DNA of 64,000 nucleotides from an uncultured Collinsella sp. Its GTDB lineage: Bacteria > Actinomycetota > Coriobacteriia > Coriobacteriales > Coriobacteriaceae. The position numbers and the translations under genes were made by a program. Each line of letters starts with the position of its first letter. Positions within the stretch are counted from its first letter, which is position 1. The notes beneath the pieces are model-generated. The model searched no databases, had not been told where the DNA came from, and saw nothing but the letters and a program-made list of their open reading frames with translations. Shown here piece by piece: positions 42,584-52,260 of this stretch. Where the stretch lies: assembly GCA_900541035.1 (NCBI GenBank), contig UQIN01000005.1, positions 1 through 64,000 on the forward strand. The letters are read 5' to 3'.

Positions 42584-44167
42584 TTACAGCTCGTAGAGCG
42601 TGGTGAACTTGTCCTGCAGGTAGCTGCAGTAGTAGCGGGCATCGAACGCCATGCCGCACGCGCCCTTGATGAGCTCCGGCGCGTCCTTGGCGCGGCCCCA
42701 CTGCCAAATGTGCTCGCCCAGCCAGGCGCGGACGGGTGTCAGGTCGCCGCTCGCACAGGCGCCGTTGAGGTCGACACCGTCGCGGCACATGGCCGGCACA
42801 AACATGGCGTCGTAGGCGCTGCCCAGCGCATAGGTGGGGAAGTAGCCAAACGAGCCGCCGCTCCAGTGCGTATCCTGTAGGCAGCCGTGCGTGTCGTCGG
42901 GAACGGGAATGCCCAGGTACTCATCCATGAAGCGGTTCCAAAGCGCGGGGATATCCTTGGCTGTGGCCTCGCCGGCAAACAGCATGCGCTCGATCTCGTA
43001 GCGCACCATAACGTGCAGCGGATAGGTGAGCTCGTCGGCCTCGGTGCGGATCAGCGAAGGCTGCGCGATGTTCACGGCGTGGTAGAGCGTGTCCTCGTCG
43101 ACGTCGCCGTAGACCTCGGGTGCGTGGCGGCGCAGCACCTCGAGCAGCGGTCCCATAAAGGCGCGGCTGCGACCCACGGTGTTCTCGAAAAAGCGGCTCT
43201 GGCTCTCGTGGATGCCCATGGAGGTGCCGCCCTCAAGACAGGTGCGCGCATAGGCGGGATTGACGCCCAGCTCGTACATGGCGTGTCCCGCTTCGTGGAT
43301 GATGCTGTAGACGTTGGAGATGCAATCGTCCTCGTAGATGTGTGTCGCGATGCGCGCGTCACCCACGGCAAAGCCCTCGCTAAACGGGTGCTCGGTAAAG
43401 GCAAGCGTGGTGTCGTTCAGGTTCAGGCCGACGAGCTTCATAAGGTCGAAGCTCATGGCGCGCTGGGCGGCCTCGGGCACGCGGGCGTGCAAAAAGTCGG
43501 CAGCGGGCTGCTGGCCGCGCTCGCCGATAGCGTGCACGAGCGGCACGACCGTCGCCTTGACCTCATCGCAAAACGCATCGAAGCTCTCGGCAGAAAGGCC
43601 GCGCTCGTACTGGTCGAGCCAAACGTCGTATGGGTCGCGCTTGGGGTCCATGAGTTCGGCCTGATGCTTAAGTTGGGCGACGATTTTATCCACATAGGGC
43701 TCAAAACTCGCCCAGTCGTTGGCCGTCTTGGCCTTGTGCCACACGGCATCGGCCTCGCAGGTGAGCCTGGTCCAGGCCTCGGCCTCCTCGGTAGGAATAA
43801 CGCTTGCCTCGCGCTGGTCGCGGCCGAGCACGCGGATCTCGTCAAGCAGCTGCGGGTCGTCGATCTTGCCGCCGGCGACGGTCTCGCGTGCCAGCGAGTG
43901 CACGAGTTCGACAGACTTCTCGCTGGTCAGTAGCTTGTGATGCTCGCCGGCAAGCGTGCCCATGGCGTCAGCACGGGCGGCAGCACCGTTGGCAGGAGCA
44001 ATCGTCGCTCCATCGAACTCGGCAATCTTGAGCAGGTACTCGCGAGTCCACAGCTTGCCCTCGAGTTTGCGGAACTTTTTGACGGCCTTGTCGACTTTAG
44101 CAACCTTGACGCCCTTGGCAGCTTTTGCCACGGCGGCCTTGGCCTTCTTATCGAGTTTCTTTCCCAT
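42584..44167 (-). CDS. M32-family (Taq-type) metallocarboxypeptidase
   Basis: A 527-residue zinc carboxypeptidase with the HEXXH motif as IHEAGHAMYE. Other family blocks are DVWLDQYERGLSAESFD, FTEHPFSEGFAVGDARIATHIYEDD, and GIHESQSRFFENTVGRSRAFM. A Lys/Ala-rich N-terminal extension of about 30 residues is extra. It removes C-terminal residues from peptides in the cytoplasm. Its promoter region is shared with the divergent phe T-box. Confidence 0.93.
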   Translation of the reverse strand: MGKKLDKKAKAAVAKAAKGVKVAKVDKAVKKFRKLEGKLWTREYLLKIAEFDGATIAPANGAAARADAMGTLAGEHHKLLTSEKSVELVHSLARETVAGGKIDDPQLLDEIRVLGRDQREASVIPTEEAEAWTRLTCEADAVWHKAKTANDWASFEPYVDKIVAQLKHQAELMDPKRDPYDVWLDQYERGLSAESFDAFCDEVKATVVPLVHAIGERGQQPAADFLHARVPEAAQRAMSFDLMKLVGLNLNDTTLAFTEHPFSEGFAVGDARIATHIYEDDCISNVYSIIHEAGHAMYELGVNPAYARTCLEGGTSMGIHESQSRFFENTVGRSRAFMGPLLEVLRRHAPEVYGDVDEDTLYHAVNIAQPSLIRTEADELTYPLHVMVRYEIERMLFAGEATAKDIPALWNRFMDEYLGIPVPDDTHGCLQDTHWSGGSFGYFPTYALGSAYDAMFVPAMCRDGVDLNGACASGDLTPVRAWLGEHIWQWGRAKDAPELIKGACGMAFDARYYCSYLQDKFTTLYEL

Positions 44168-44289
44168 ACCGTATCCTTAATCTCGCAGGCCGAGCGCCGC
44201 AGGCGGGTGCGCGGCCAATTTGCACAGCTACCTGCCTTGTACCCAGCGCGAACAAAACGGAACGCGGCGATGCGCTCGCGAAATGTGTT

Positions 44290-44590
44290 ATCCTATAGCC
44301 CAATGCGTTGACGGAGAGGGTTTTTGCCCGCCGCGTCGCCGGCAAGAGAGGGAAGGTCATGGGCTGCAAGCCTTCCTGCGGTGGCAAGGGCCAAGCGTTC
44401 ACTCCCGAGCAGCAACCTCAACGGGCGCGCGGCCGACGGCGGCGATGTCCCCAGTAGGGAAGCCGTGAGCCTCGCGACAAGGGGCAAAGAGTGGGCGCGG
44501 CGGGCCAGACATCCGCCGGGTCAAACAAGGTGGTACCGCGGAATTCAACCGTCCTTGGGCAATGCACATGCCCGAGGACGGTTTTTTGTT
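44290..44590 (+). ncRNA. Phe T-box leader of pheST
   Basis: The hallmark T-box sequence AAGGTGGTACCGCGG is at 44527-44541. It is followed by the terminator CCGTCCTTGGGC/GCCCGAGGACGG with TTTTTTGTT (44549-44588). Upstream lie stem I features (AGAGAGGGA) and TTC triplets that could be the Phe specifier. Uncharged tRNA-Phe would stabilise the antiterminator and allow pheS transcription. The limits are approximate. Confidence 0.9.
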
Positions 44591-44672
44591 ACCGAACCGG
44601 GCCGCGCATCTGCAGCATCGGGCGGCGTCAGCCGTCCCGGAGCGCGGATGCGCGAGAGACGAAAGGGAAGAC

Positions 44673-45749
44673 ATGAGTCTGATTGATGATCTGGTCAAAC
44701 TCGAGGAAGAGGCCAAGGAGCTCGTCACTAGCGCCGACGACGCCGCCAAGCTCGAGGCTGCGCGCGTTGAGCTGCTCGGTCGCAAGGGCCGTATCACCGG
44801 CCTGATGCGCATGATGGGCAAGCTCGCCCCCGAGGATCGTCCCATGATGGGCAAACGCGCCAACGAGATGCGCCATCTGATCGAGGGCATGCTCGACGAG
44901 CGCACCACCGAGATGAAGGCCGCCGCCCTCAAGCACGCACTCGAGCACGAGGCCGTCGACATCACGCTGCCGGGGATCCGTCCGCAGATCGGTCACCAGC
45001 ACCTGATCAAGCAGATCATCGAGGAGGCCGAGGACATCTTCTGCGGCATCGGCTACACCGTCGAGTCCGGCCCCATGGTCGACACCTCCTACTACAACTT
45101 CACCGCGCTCAACGCCCCCATGGATCACCCGAGCCGCTCGGCCCGCGATACCTTCTACGTGGTCGACAACAACCCCGGCAGCGTCGCACACCCCGAGGCT
45201 CACGCCCATGGCGAGTCCGACGTGCTGCTGCGCACCCAGACCTCGGGCGTGCAGATCCACACCATGGAGTCGCAAAAGCCGCCCATCTACATGATCTGCC
45301 CGGGCACCGTCTACCGTCCCGACACGGCCGACGCCTGCCACCTGCCGCAGTTCAACCAGATCGAGGGCCTGGTCGTCGACGAGGGCATCACCTTTGGCGA
45401 TCTTAAGGGCACGCTCGATTACTTTGTTAAATGCATGTTTGGCGAGGACCGCAAGACGCGCTACCGCCCGCACTTCTTCCCCTTCACCGAGCCTTCCTGC
45501 GAGGTGGACGTGAGCTGCCACGTGTGCGGCGGCAAGGGTTGCAACTTCTGCAAGCACAGCGGCTGGATCGAGATCCTGGGCTGTGGCATGGTCGACCCCA
45601 ACGTCCTTATCAACTGCGGCATCGACCCCGAGAAGTACACCGGCTTCGCCTTTGGCATTGGCGCCGAGCGCGTCGCGGCCCTGCGCTACGACCTGCCCGA
45701 CCTGCGCACGTTGATGACGGGCGACATGCGCTTCCTCAACCAATTTTAG
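44673..45749 (+). CDS. pheS: Phenylalanine-tRNA ligase alpha subunit
   Basis: A 358-residue catalytic subunit of the alpha2beta2 enzyme that charges tRNA-Phe. The N-terminal coiled coil (about 1-90) is followed by class II motifs: motif 1 near GIRPQIGHQHLIKQIIEEAEDIF, motif 2 in TAD then LPQFNQIEGLVVDEG, and motif 3 in GFAFGIGAERVAAL. ATG 44673 follows GAAAGGGAAG; an upstream in-frame start at 44562 lies inside the terminator and is rejected. Regulated by the T-box. Confidence 0.96.
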   Translation: MSLIDDLVKLEEEAKELVTSADDAAKLEAARVELLGRKGRITGLMRMMGKLAPEDRPMMGKRANEMRHLIEGMLDERTTEMKAAALKHALEHEAVDITLPGIRPQIGHQHLIKQIIEEAEDIFCGIGYTVESGPMVDTSYYNFTALNAPMDHPSRSARDTFYVVDNNPGSVAHPEAHAHGESDVLLRTQTSGVQIHTMESQKPPIYMICPGTVYRPDTADACHLPQFNQIEGLVVDEGITFGDLKGTLDYFVKCMFGEDRKTRYRPHFFPFTEPSCEVDVSCHVCGGKGCNFCKHSGWIEILGCGMVDPNVLINCGIDPEKYTGFAFGIGAERVAALRYDLPDLRTLMTGDMRFLNQF

Positions 45750-45755
45750 GCTTGC

Positions 45756-45835
45756 CCAGGCACCTCATCTTGGCGTTCAAACCGTCGCTCGCGTACCTTT
45801 AGTACGCGTCGCTCCTCTTTCACGCCAACCTGGGG
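45756..45835. repeat. Nested inverted repeat between pheS and pheT
   Basis: CCCAGG/CCTGGG, TTGGCGT/ACGCCAA and CGCGTAC/GTACGCG are nested in that order. There is no T-run, so it is more likely a REP-like or processing stem-loop than a terminator. Confidence 0.6.
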
Positions 45836-45911
45836 CACCTGGACAACCCTAAGGCGAACGTCTTCATTTGATATTCCTCCCTTTGCGGAGATTAAGAACT
45901 AGGAGAGCTAC

Positions 45912-48365
45912 ATGCGCGTTTCTTACGACTGGCTCAAGACCATGATCGATATTCCGGAGGATCCCAAGACCCTTTCGGACGAATATATCCGTACCGGCAC
46001 CGAGGTCGAGGCGATCGACACCGTGGGCGAGTCCTTCGACCACGTGGTGACCGCCAAGGTGCTCACCAAGACCCCTCACCCCGATAGCGACCACATGTAT
46101 GTGTGCTCGGTCGACGTGGGCGACAAGAACCTCGACGCCGACGGCAACCCCGCTCCGCTGCAGATCGTCTGCGGCGCGCAGAACTTCGAGGCCGGCGACC
46201 ACATTGTCACGGCCATGATCGGCGCTGTCCTGCCCGGCGACGTCAAGATCAAGAAGAGCAAGCTTCGCGGTGTCGTGTCTATGGGCATGAACTGCTCCGC
46301 GCGCGAGCTCGGCCTGGGCGGCGACCACTCCGGCATCATGATCCTGCCCGAGGACACGCCCTGCGGCATGCCGTTTGCCGAGTACGTGGGCTCGAGCGAC
46401 ACCGTGCTCGACTGCGAGATCACGCCCAACCGTCCCGACTGCCTGTCCATGATCGGCATGGCCCGCGAGACCGGCGCTATCTTCGACCGCGATTTCCACG
46501 TTGAGCTGCCCGCCATCAAGGCCGAGTCCGGCCGCGCGACCGACGACGAGCTTTCCGTCGAGATCGCCGACGAGGGCCTGTGCGACCGCTACGTTGCCCG
46601 CATCGTGCGCAACGTGAAGGTCGGTCCGTCGCCCGACTGGATGGTCAAGCGCCTTAACGCTCTGGGTGTGCGCCCGCACAACAACATCGTCGACATCACC
46701 AACTACGTGATGATGCTCACCGGTCAGCCGCTGCACGCCTTTGACCTGGACACCTTTGCCGAGCGTGAGGGCAAACGGCGCGTGGTGGTCCGCGCCGCCC
46801 AGCAGGACGAGAAGTTCACGACCCTCGACGGCGAGGAGCGCGTGCTCGACGCCGGCATGGGTCTGATCACCGACGGCGAGCGCCCCGTGGCACTGGCCGG
46901 CGTCATGGGCGGCATGGATTCCGAGATCGAGGACGACACCGTCGACGTGATGGTCGAGAGCGCCTGCTTCAACGCCGGTCGCACCTCGCACACCAGCCGC
47001 GACCTGTCGCTGATCTCCGACGCTTCCATTCGCTTTGAACGTCAGGTCGACGAGACCGGCTGCGTGGACGTCGCCAACGTCACGTGCGCGCTTATCGAGG
47101 AGATCGCCGGCGGCGAGGTCGCTCCCGGCTACATTGACGTATTCCCCGCGCCCAAGACCATCGACAGCATCAAGCTGCGCCTGGCCCGCGTGCACGCCAT
47201 CTGCGGCGCCGACATCGAGCCCGACTTTATCGAGCGTTCGCTCACCCGCCTGGGCTGCACCATCGAGTGCGACGGCGAGGACTTTATCGTCACCCCGCCG
47301 AGCTTCCGTCCCGACTTGCCGCGCGAGATCGATCTGATCGAGGAGGTCCTGCGCCTGTGGGGCATGGGCCGCGTGACGGCGACCATCCCGGCTGCCAAGA
47401 ACCACATCGGCGGTCTGACCCGCGAGCAGAAGCTCACCCGCAAGGTCGGCGAGATCCTGCGCGCCTGCGGCCTCAACGAGACCACGACCTTTGGCTTTGC
47501 CGCCCCGGGCGACCTGGAGAAGATCGGCATGTCCACCGAGGGCCGCGGTTGCCCCGTGGTGCTCATGAACCCGCTGGTGGCGGAGCAGACCGAGATGCGT
47601 CGCTCGCTGCTGCCGGGCCTGCTGCAGTCCGTGGCCTACAACGAGGCCCACGGCACGCCCAACGTGCACCTGTACGAGGTCGGCAGCCTGTTCCACGGCC
47701 GTGAGAACGCCAGCCTGCCCAAGGAGACCAAGTCCGTGGCGGGCGTGCTTTCGGGCCAGTGGAGCGAGCAGTCCTGGAACATGAAGTACCGCAAGCTGCG
47801 CTTCTTCTTTGGCAAGGGCATCGTTGAGGAGCTGCTTGCCCAGCTGCGCATCGAAAAGGTCCGCTTCCGTCCCGTCGAGGGCGAGGGTTACGCCTTCCTG
47901 CAGCCGGGTCGTGCGGCCGAGGTCCTGTCCGGCGGTACCGTGCTGGGCTGGGTCGGCGAGATCCACCCCGAGGCGCGCGAGGCCTGCGGCATCGACGAGG
48001 TCGTCGTCGCCTTTGAGCTCGATCTGGACAAGCTGATCAAGGGTGCCCGCAACCAGGAGAACTACCGTGAGTTCTCGCAGTACCCTGCCGTTGAGCATGA
48101 CCTGGCTATCGTGGTCGATAACTCCGTGACCTGCGAGGATCTTGAGCGCCGCATTGCCAGCGCCGGCGGTAAGCTGCTCGAAGGCGTGCGCCTGTTCGAT
48201 GTCTACCGCGATCCGGTCCGCGTGGGCGTGGGCAAGAAGTCCATGGCCTTTGCGCTTACGTATCGCTCCGACGACCACACGCTCACCAGCGAGGAGGTCG
48301 AAAAAGCGCACCAAAAGATCGTCACCAAGGTGTGCAAGGGCGTAAACGGCGAGGTCCGCGGCTAG
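45912..48365 (+). CDS. pheT: Phenylalanine-tRNA ligase beta subunit
   Basis: An 817-residue subunit with the usual domain order: EMAP/tRNA-binding OB domain (about 40-155, with CGAQNFEAGDHIV), B3/B4 editing region (about 210-390, with VDITNYVMMLTGQPLHAFD), B5 domain (about 405-475), the inactive class II-like core, and the C-terminal anticodon-binding FDX-ACB domain (about 725-817, YPAVEHDLAIVVDN). The start follows CTAGGAGAGC. It is cotranscribed with pheS across an inverted repeat. Confidence 0.96.
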   Translation: MRVSYDWLKTMIDIPEDPKTLSDEYIRTGTEVEAIDTVGESFDHVVTAKVLTKTPHPDSDHMYVCSVDVGDKNLDADGNPAPLQIVCGAQNFEAGDHIVTAMIGAVLPGDVKIKKSKLRGVVSMGMNCSARELGLGGDHSGIMILPEDTPCGMPFAEYVGSSDTVLDCEITPNRPDCLSMIGMARETGAIFDRDFHVELPAIKAESGRATDDELSVEIADEGLCDRYVARIVRNVKVGPSPDWMVKRLNALGVRPHNNIVDITNYVMMLTGQPLHAFDLDTFAEREGKRRVVVRAAQQDEKFTTLDGEERVLDAGMGLITDGERPVALAGVMGGMDSEIEDDTVDVMVESACFNAGRTSHTSRDLSLISDASIRFERQVDETGCVDVANVTCALIEEIAGGEVAPGYIDVFPAPKTIDSIKLRLARVHAICGADIEPDFIERSLTRLGCTIECDGEDFIVTPPSFRPDLPREIDLIEEVLRLWGMGRVTATIPAAKNHIGGLTREQKLTRKVGEILRACGLNETTTFGFAAPGDLEKIGMSTEGRGCPVVLMNPLVAEQTEMRRSLLPGLLQSVAYNEAHGTPNVHLYEVGSLFHGRENASLPKETKSVAGVLSGQWSEQSWNMKYRKLRFFFGKGIVEELLAQLRIEKVRFRPVEGEGYAFLQPGRAAEVLSGGTVLGWVGEIHPEAREACGIDEVVVAFELDLDKLIKGARNQENYREFSQYPAVEHDLAIVVDNSVTCEDLERRIASAGGKLLEGVRLFDVYRDPVRVGVGKKSMAFALTYRSDDHTLTSEEVEKAHQKIVTKVCKGVNGEVRG

Positions 48366-48487
48366 GGCTTGCGCTGGGGTATGGGTCGGCGGTGGCTGCC
48401 GTCGAGTCCTACGTGACCGCTATGCTCGGTATGAGGCACCGTTGAGCCTTCATATATGACACGCGCATTACATAACGGCGTGCTGCT

Positions 48488-48516
48488 TTGTCGGCAGTGC
48501 GCCGTTTTGCTATGAT
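48488..48516 (+). promoter_or_regulatory. Promoter of the nickel transporter operon
   Basis: TTGTCG (48488-48493) and TATGAT (48511-48516) are exactly 17 bases apart. Confidence 0.65.
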
Positions 48517-48526
48517 AGCCCGCGGC

Positions 48527-48554
48527 GTGTTACGAATCTGACAATGCGTAACAC
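48527..48554. promoter_or_regulatory. NikR-type operator
   Basis: GTGTTAC at 48527-48533 and GTAACAC at 48548-48554 are separated by 14 bases. This equals the GTGTTAC-N13/14-GTAACAC form described for NikR in Desulfovibrio-type bacteria. It lies at the expected transcription start, so nickel-bound NikR would block the promoter. Confidence 0.8.
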
Positions 48555-48611
48555 TGACAAGGTGATTTAAGCGGCGTTGCAATTTCGTGCGCCGATAACC
48601 GGGAGGCGTAC

Positions 48612-49697
48612 ATGCACATTCCAGATAATTATCTGTCCCCGCAGACCGATGCCGTCATGGCGGTGGCAATGGTGCCCGTTTGGGTCCATTGCATCAAAAG
48701 GGTGCGCGCCACGCTCGATCGCGAGCACATGGCTTTTCTGGGCATCTGCGCCGCGTTCTCCTTTTTGCTCATGATGTTCAACGTGCCGCTGCCCGGCGGC
48801 ACCACGGGTCACGCCGTCGGCGGCGCGCTCATCGCGCTGCTGCTGGGCCCCGAGGCTGCGGCCATTGCCGTCTCGGTCGCGCTGGCGCTGCAGGCGCTGC
48901 TGTTTGGAGACGGCGGTATTCTGTCCTTTGGCGCCAACTGCTTTAACATGGCCTTCGTGCTGCCGTTTGCCGCCGCCATCGTGTTCCGTGCGCTCAACAG
49001 CCGCCTGCACGACAAGAGCTGGGGCACTTCGGTTTCCGCCATCGTGAGCGGCTGGGTCGGCCTGTGCCTGGCAGCTCTGTGCGCGGCAATCGAGTTTGGT
49101 ATCCAGCCCATGCTCTTCACCAATGCCTCGGGCGCGCCGCTGTACTGCCCCTTCCCGCTGTCCATCGCCATCCCGGCCATGATGATCCCGCATATGCTGG
49201 TTGCCGGCGTGGTCGAGGGCGTGGCGACGGCTGCCATCTACGGCTTTATTAAGAAGACGGCGCCGGGCATTATCGTTGGCCCCGAGGCTGTCGACGGCCA
49301 GCTTGCCGCCGAGGGCGCTACTGCCAAGAAGACGTCGCTGGTCCCCACGCTCATCCTGGTCGCCGTGCTTGTCGTGGCCACGCCGCTGGGCCTGTTTGCT
49401 ACCGGTGACGCCTGGGGCGAGTGGGACGCCGAGGGTGCCGCGACCGCCGTTCAGGAGGCTGGCGACGACAGCCTGCAGGCTTCGGTCGGTCTCGATACCC
49501 CGACCTTTGCCGATGCGCTGCCCACGGGCGATTACCTGCAGGTCTATTCCGAGGAGCAGGGTCTTGGCTTTGCCGGCCAGGCTGCCATGTATATCCTTTC
49601 GGGCGTGATCGGCGTGGCGGTGCTCACCATCGCGTTCCGTCTTGTTTCGCTAACGGCAAAGGAAAGCGGGTCCCATGCAGACGGTCGAGCTGCCTAG
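48612..49697 (+). CDS. nikM: ECF nickel/cobalt transporter substrate-binding component, M-N fusion
   Basis: A 361-residue membrane protein. It begins MHIPDNYLSPQTDAVM, the conserved CbiM/NikM N-terminus whose His-2 and N-terminal loop bind the metal, and continues with about seven membrane segments to about residue 225. The C-terminal part (about 240-350) adds two more segments with a long loop and resembles the NikN/CbiN-type subunit. Fusion of M and N is common in nickel systems. The NikR-type operator in the promoter supports nickel over cobalt. First gene of nikMQO. Confidence 0.88.
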   Translation: MHIPDNYLSPQTDAVMAVAMVPVWVHCIKRVRATLDREHMAFLGICAAFSFLLMMFNVPLPGGTTGHAVGGALIALLLGPEAAAIAVSVALALQALLFGDGGILSFGANCFNMAFVLPFAAAIVFRALNSRLHDKSWGTSVSAIVSGWVGLCLAALCAAIEFGIQPMLFTNASGAPLYCPFPLSIAIPAMMIPHMLVAGVVEGVATAAIYGFIKKTAPGIIVGPEAVDGQLAAEGATAKKTSLVPTLILVAVLVVATPLGLFATGDAWGEWDAEGAATAVQEAGDDSLQASVGLDTPTFADALPTGDYLQVYSEEQGLGFAGQAAMYILSGVIGVAVLTIAFRLVSLTAKESGSHADGRAA

Positions 49698-50511
49698 CTG
49701 GCTCGCGGCTCAAGAGCGATACGAGCCCACGGGCGCTCGGCATCGCGTCATGCAAAAGAACGTCCTACACCTGGCGAGCCTGCTCGAGCGGGTTCGCCTG
49801 GGCGGCGGCGCACACGAGGGCGGGTCGATCATCGACCGCGCCCTTTCTTCCGTTTCGGCGCCGGTGCGCCTGCTCGGCATGCTCGTCTGTGTCCTGTGCG
49901 TGTGTCTGGCGCAAAGCCCGCTGTACCTGATGCTGATGGCGGCGATCGCGCTGGTGTTGATCGCTGTGCGTCCCGTGCGCGGTCTGCGGGCGACCTTTAT
50001 GCCTGCGCTGGCCGCCGCGGGATTTGCCGTGGTCTTGGCACTGCCGGCCCTGCTGCTGGGCGCTTCCGCCACGATCGCCATGTTCAAGATCGCGCTCAAG
50101 ACGTTCGTTAACGTGTCACTGGTGCTGGGTGTTTCGTGGACGCTCACCTGGAGCCGTATGTCGGCGGCGCTCAAGGCGCTGCACCTGCCCGACGAGGTTA
50201 TCTTTACCTTTGACATGGCGCTCAAGCACATTGAGGTGCTCGGCCGCACGGCGCACGACCTCACCGAATCGGTCATGCTGCGCAGTGTGGGCCGCGCGCC
50301 TGCGGGTTTTTCGCGTACCGATTCGGTGGCGGGTATCATGGGCATGACATTTATCAAGGCGATGGAATGCAGCCGCGCGATGGACGAGGCCATGCTCTGC
50401 CGTGGGTTTGCCGGCGCGTATCCGGTGCCTGCCCGGAGCAGTCTGAGTTGGCGCGATGCGGTCTATGCGGGGGTCGTGCTGTTGCTGTCGGCGCTGTGTG
50501 CGGCGCTGTAG
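49675..50511 (+). CDS. nikQ: ECF transporter T component (CbiQ/NikQ)
   Basis: A 278-residue transmembrane coupling protein. It has five or so hydrophobic segments (about 65-275) and a helical region with the Ala-Arg-Gly-type coupling motifs (AHDLTESVMLRSVGR, and AMDEAMLCRGF). The ATG overlaps the end of nikM by 23 bases, with AAGGAAAG upstream. It links the M component to the ATPase. Confidence 0.88.
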   Translation: MQTVELPSWLAAQERYEPTGARHRVMQKNVLHLASLLERVRLGGGAHEGGSIIDRALSSVSAPVRLLGMLVCVLCVCLAQSPLYLMLMAAIALVLIAVRPVRGLRATFMPALAAAGFAVVLALPALLLGASATIAMFKIALKTFVNVSLVLGVSWTLTWSRMSAALKALHLPDEVIFTFDMALKHIEVLGRTAHDLTESVMLRSVGRAPAGFSRTDSVAGIMGMTFIKAMECSRAMDEAMLCRGFAGAYPVPARSSLSWRDAVYAGVVLLLSALCAAL

Positions 50512-50552
50512 CACGGATGCTGCGGCCGATGTAGATAGGGAAAGGCAACGTT

Positions 50553-51323
50553 TTGGCAATCGAGATGAATAGCCCTGCGGGTGTTGGGGACGTGCGCGCC
50601 TCCGGTGCGGTACCGCTCATTGAGCTGCGCGACGTGGTGTTTTCCTATGCTGGGCATACGGTGGTCGATGGCGTTTCGCTGCAGGTTAATCGCGGCGAGC
50701 TCGTTGCCCTGCTCGGCCCCAATGGCTGCGGCAAGACGACGATCATGCGGCTTATCAACGGGCTTGAGGTGCCGAACGCGGGCACGTATCTGTTCGATGG
50801 CGAAATGGTCGATGCCGCTTACCTCGCCGATCCAGTGCGGTCACAGCGCTTCCATCGGCGCGTGGGCTTTGTGTTTCAGAACGCCGACGCCCAGCTGTTC
50901 TGCGCGACCGTGGGCGAGGAAGTCGCCTTTGGCCCGGCTCAGATGGGCCTGCCGGCAGGCGAGCTTGAGCGCCGCGTGCGCGACGCGATGGAGCTGTTCC
51001 AGGTTGCCGACCTCGTCGATGCTTCGCCCTATCAGCTTTCGGGCGGGCAAAAGAAGCGTGTGGCGCTGGCCGCCATCGTTTCTATGAATCCGGACATCCT
51101 GGTGCTCGACGAGCCCACCAACGGGCTCGACGAGGACTCGTGCGACATTGTTGTCGGCTTCCTTTTGGCTTATGTTGCGGCAGGCAAGACGGTGCTCATG
51201 AGCACTCATCATCAGGATTTGGTGCGCCGCCTGGAGGCTCGCGCTATCTATATCGACCGGTATCATCACGTGGTCGATGCGCCAACGCCCTCGTATGGGA
51301 CCGAAAGTGACGCTGTCCGGTAG
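50553..51323 (+). CDS. nikO: ECF transporter ATPase (CbiO/NikO)
   Basis: A 256-residue ABC ATPase. Walker A is LLGPNGCGKTTIMRL, the Q-loop is in VGFVFQNADAQLF, the signature is LSGGQKKRVALA, and Walker B is ILVLDEPTNGLDED. The final H-loop is in MSTHHQDLV. The TTG start at 50553 lies about 9 bases after GGGAAAGG. It completes the nickel importer. Confidence 0.93.
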   Translation: MAIEMNSPAGVGDVRASGAVPLIELRDVVFSYAGHTVVDGVSLQVNRGELVALLGPNGCGKTTIMRLINGLEVPNAGTYLFDGEMVDAAYLADPVRSQRFHRRVGFVFQNADAQLFCATVGEEVAFGPAQMGLPAGELERRVRDAMELFQVADLVDASPYQLSGGQKKRVALAAIVSMNPDILVLDEPTNGLDEDSCDIVVGFLLAYVAAGKTVLMSTHHQDLVRRLEARAIYIDRYHHVVDAPTPSYGTESDAVR

Positions 51324-51411
51324 GGGCTGCGTGGGGCGCGTGATCCGCTTGTAACGCCGCCGTGTAGGCGGCCCCGAATGGTATAGTTATCCGAGTTTTA
51401 CGGGGGTGGCT

Positions 51412-52260
51412 ATGCCAAGTTGGAATATTCATATCGCTCAGACGGAGCGCTTGCTGGCGCGTGCCGGCGCCGTCGCCGATACCGTGCGCGACCGTAATGC
51501 CTTTTTGTTTGGCTGCGTGGTTCCGGATATCTTTGTGGGCTACATGGTTCCCGGTATTGCCGATCCCATTCCCTATCGTATAACGCACTTTGCCAAGCCC
51601 GAGCCGATCCCCAAGCCTCGTGAGCACGAGTTTTGGGATACCTATGTGGCCCCGCTGTTGAGCGGCGCTCCGGCTGGTGCACCGGCTGCGGCGACCTCGA
51701 TCGTGGAGGAGCGCGAGCGACTCAATCGAGTTCACTATCCCCATCGCTATGAGGGAGCCGAGCCCGTGGAAGGCCCCGATGCAGATGAGTTTTCGATGGC
51801 ATCCGAGGATGTGGCGCAGTCGTTGCTCGATCTAACGCTGGGCGTTTGGTCGCATCTGGTGGCCGATACCGTGTGGAACACGCGCGTGAACCAGTATCTT
51901 AAGGCGCACGGCGGCAAGCCGTGTGAGGAGTTCCGCATTAAAAAGCAAGGCGACTTTGACTGGTTTGGCAAGACGCTCGGCATTGTTTCGATTCCGCGCG
52001 CGACCGATCGCCTGTATACTGCGGCGACGCGTTTTGGGCAGTATCCCATCCATAAAGAATATGTGCTCAAGACCATCGGCGTTATGCACGAGATTGTACG
52101 CGAAAACCCCGGCGAGCCCGATCATCCGCCGTATCGCCTGCTAACCGAGGAGTTTTTCGATGCAACGTTTACCGAGGTCATCGAGCTGACCGAGGCAGGA
52201 TTTGCGGCTCGCGTTGCTGCTTCTGACGTTCCCGCAGTCCCCCTGATCGCTAGCTGCTAG
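51412..52260 (+). CDS. Zinc-dependent phospholipase C-like protein
   Basis: A 282-residue soluble protein. It starts PSWNIHIAQTERLL and has FLFGCVVPDIFVGY, RITHFAKP and LGVWSHLVADTVWN. The Asp and His positions fit the zinc-dependent phospholipase C-like family seen in many gut Firmicutes and Coriobacteria. No signal peptide is apparent, so it is probably cytoplasmic and its lipase activity is uncertain. A GTG at 51406 is an alternative start. Confidence 0.65.
   Translation: MPSWNIHIAQTERLLARAGAVADTVRDRNAFLFGCVVPDIFVGYMVPGIADPIPYRITHFAKPEPIPKPREHEFWDTYVAPLLSGAPAGAPAAATSIVEERERLNRVHYPHRYEGAEPVEGPDADEFSMASEDVAQSLLDLTLGVWSHLVADTVWNTRVNQYLKAHGGKPCEEFRIKKQGDFDWFGKTLGIVSIPRATDRLYTAATRFGQYPIHKEYVLKTIGVMHEIVRENPGEPDHPPYRLLTEEFFDATFTEVIELTEAGFAARVAASDVPAVPLIASC

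Noticed and set aside
44359..44457. 32-residue open frame with a good ribosome site inside the phe T-box
   Set aside because: It overlaps stem I to the antiterminator of a convincing T-box and has only one Phe codon, so a leader peptide is unlikely.
45864..48314. Long open frame (816 codons) on the minus strand opposite pheT
   Set aside because: It is the antisense shadow of a GC-rich gene; its composition (Val/Gly/Asp/His-rich) has no domain, and pheT is certain.
48366..48611. Cobalamin riboswitch before the cbiM/nikM-like gene
   Set aside because: No B12-box is visible; a NikR-type operator explains the region better.
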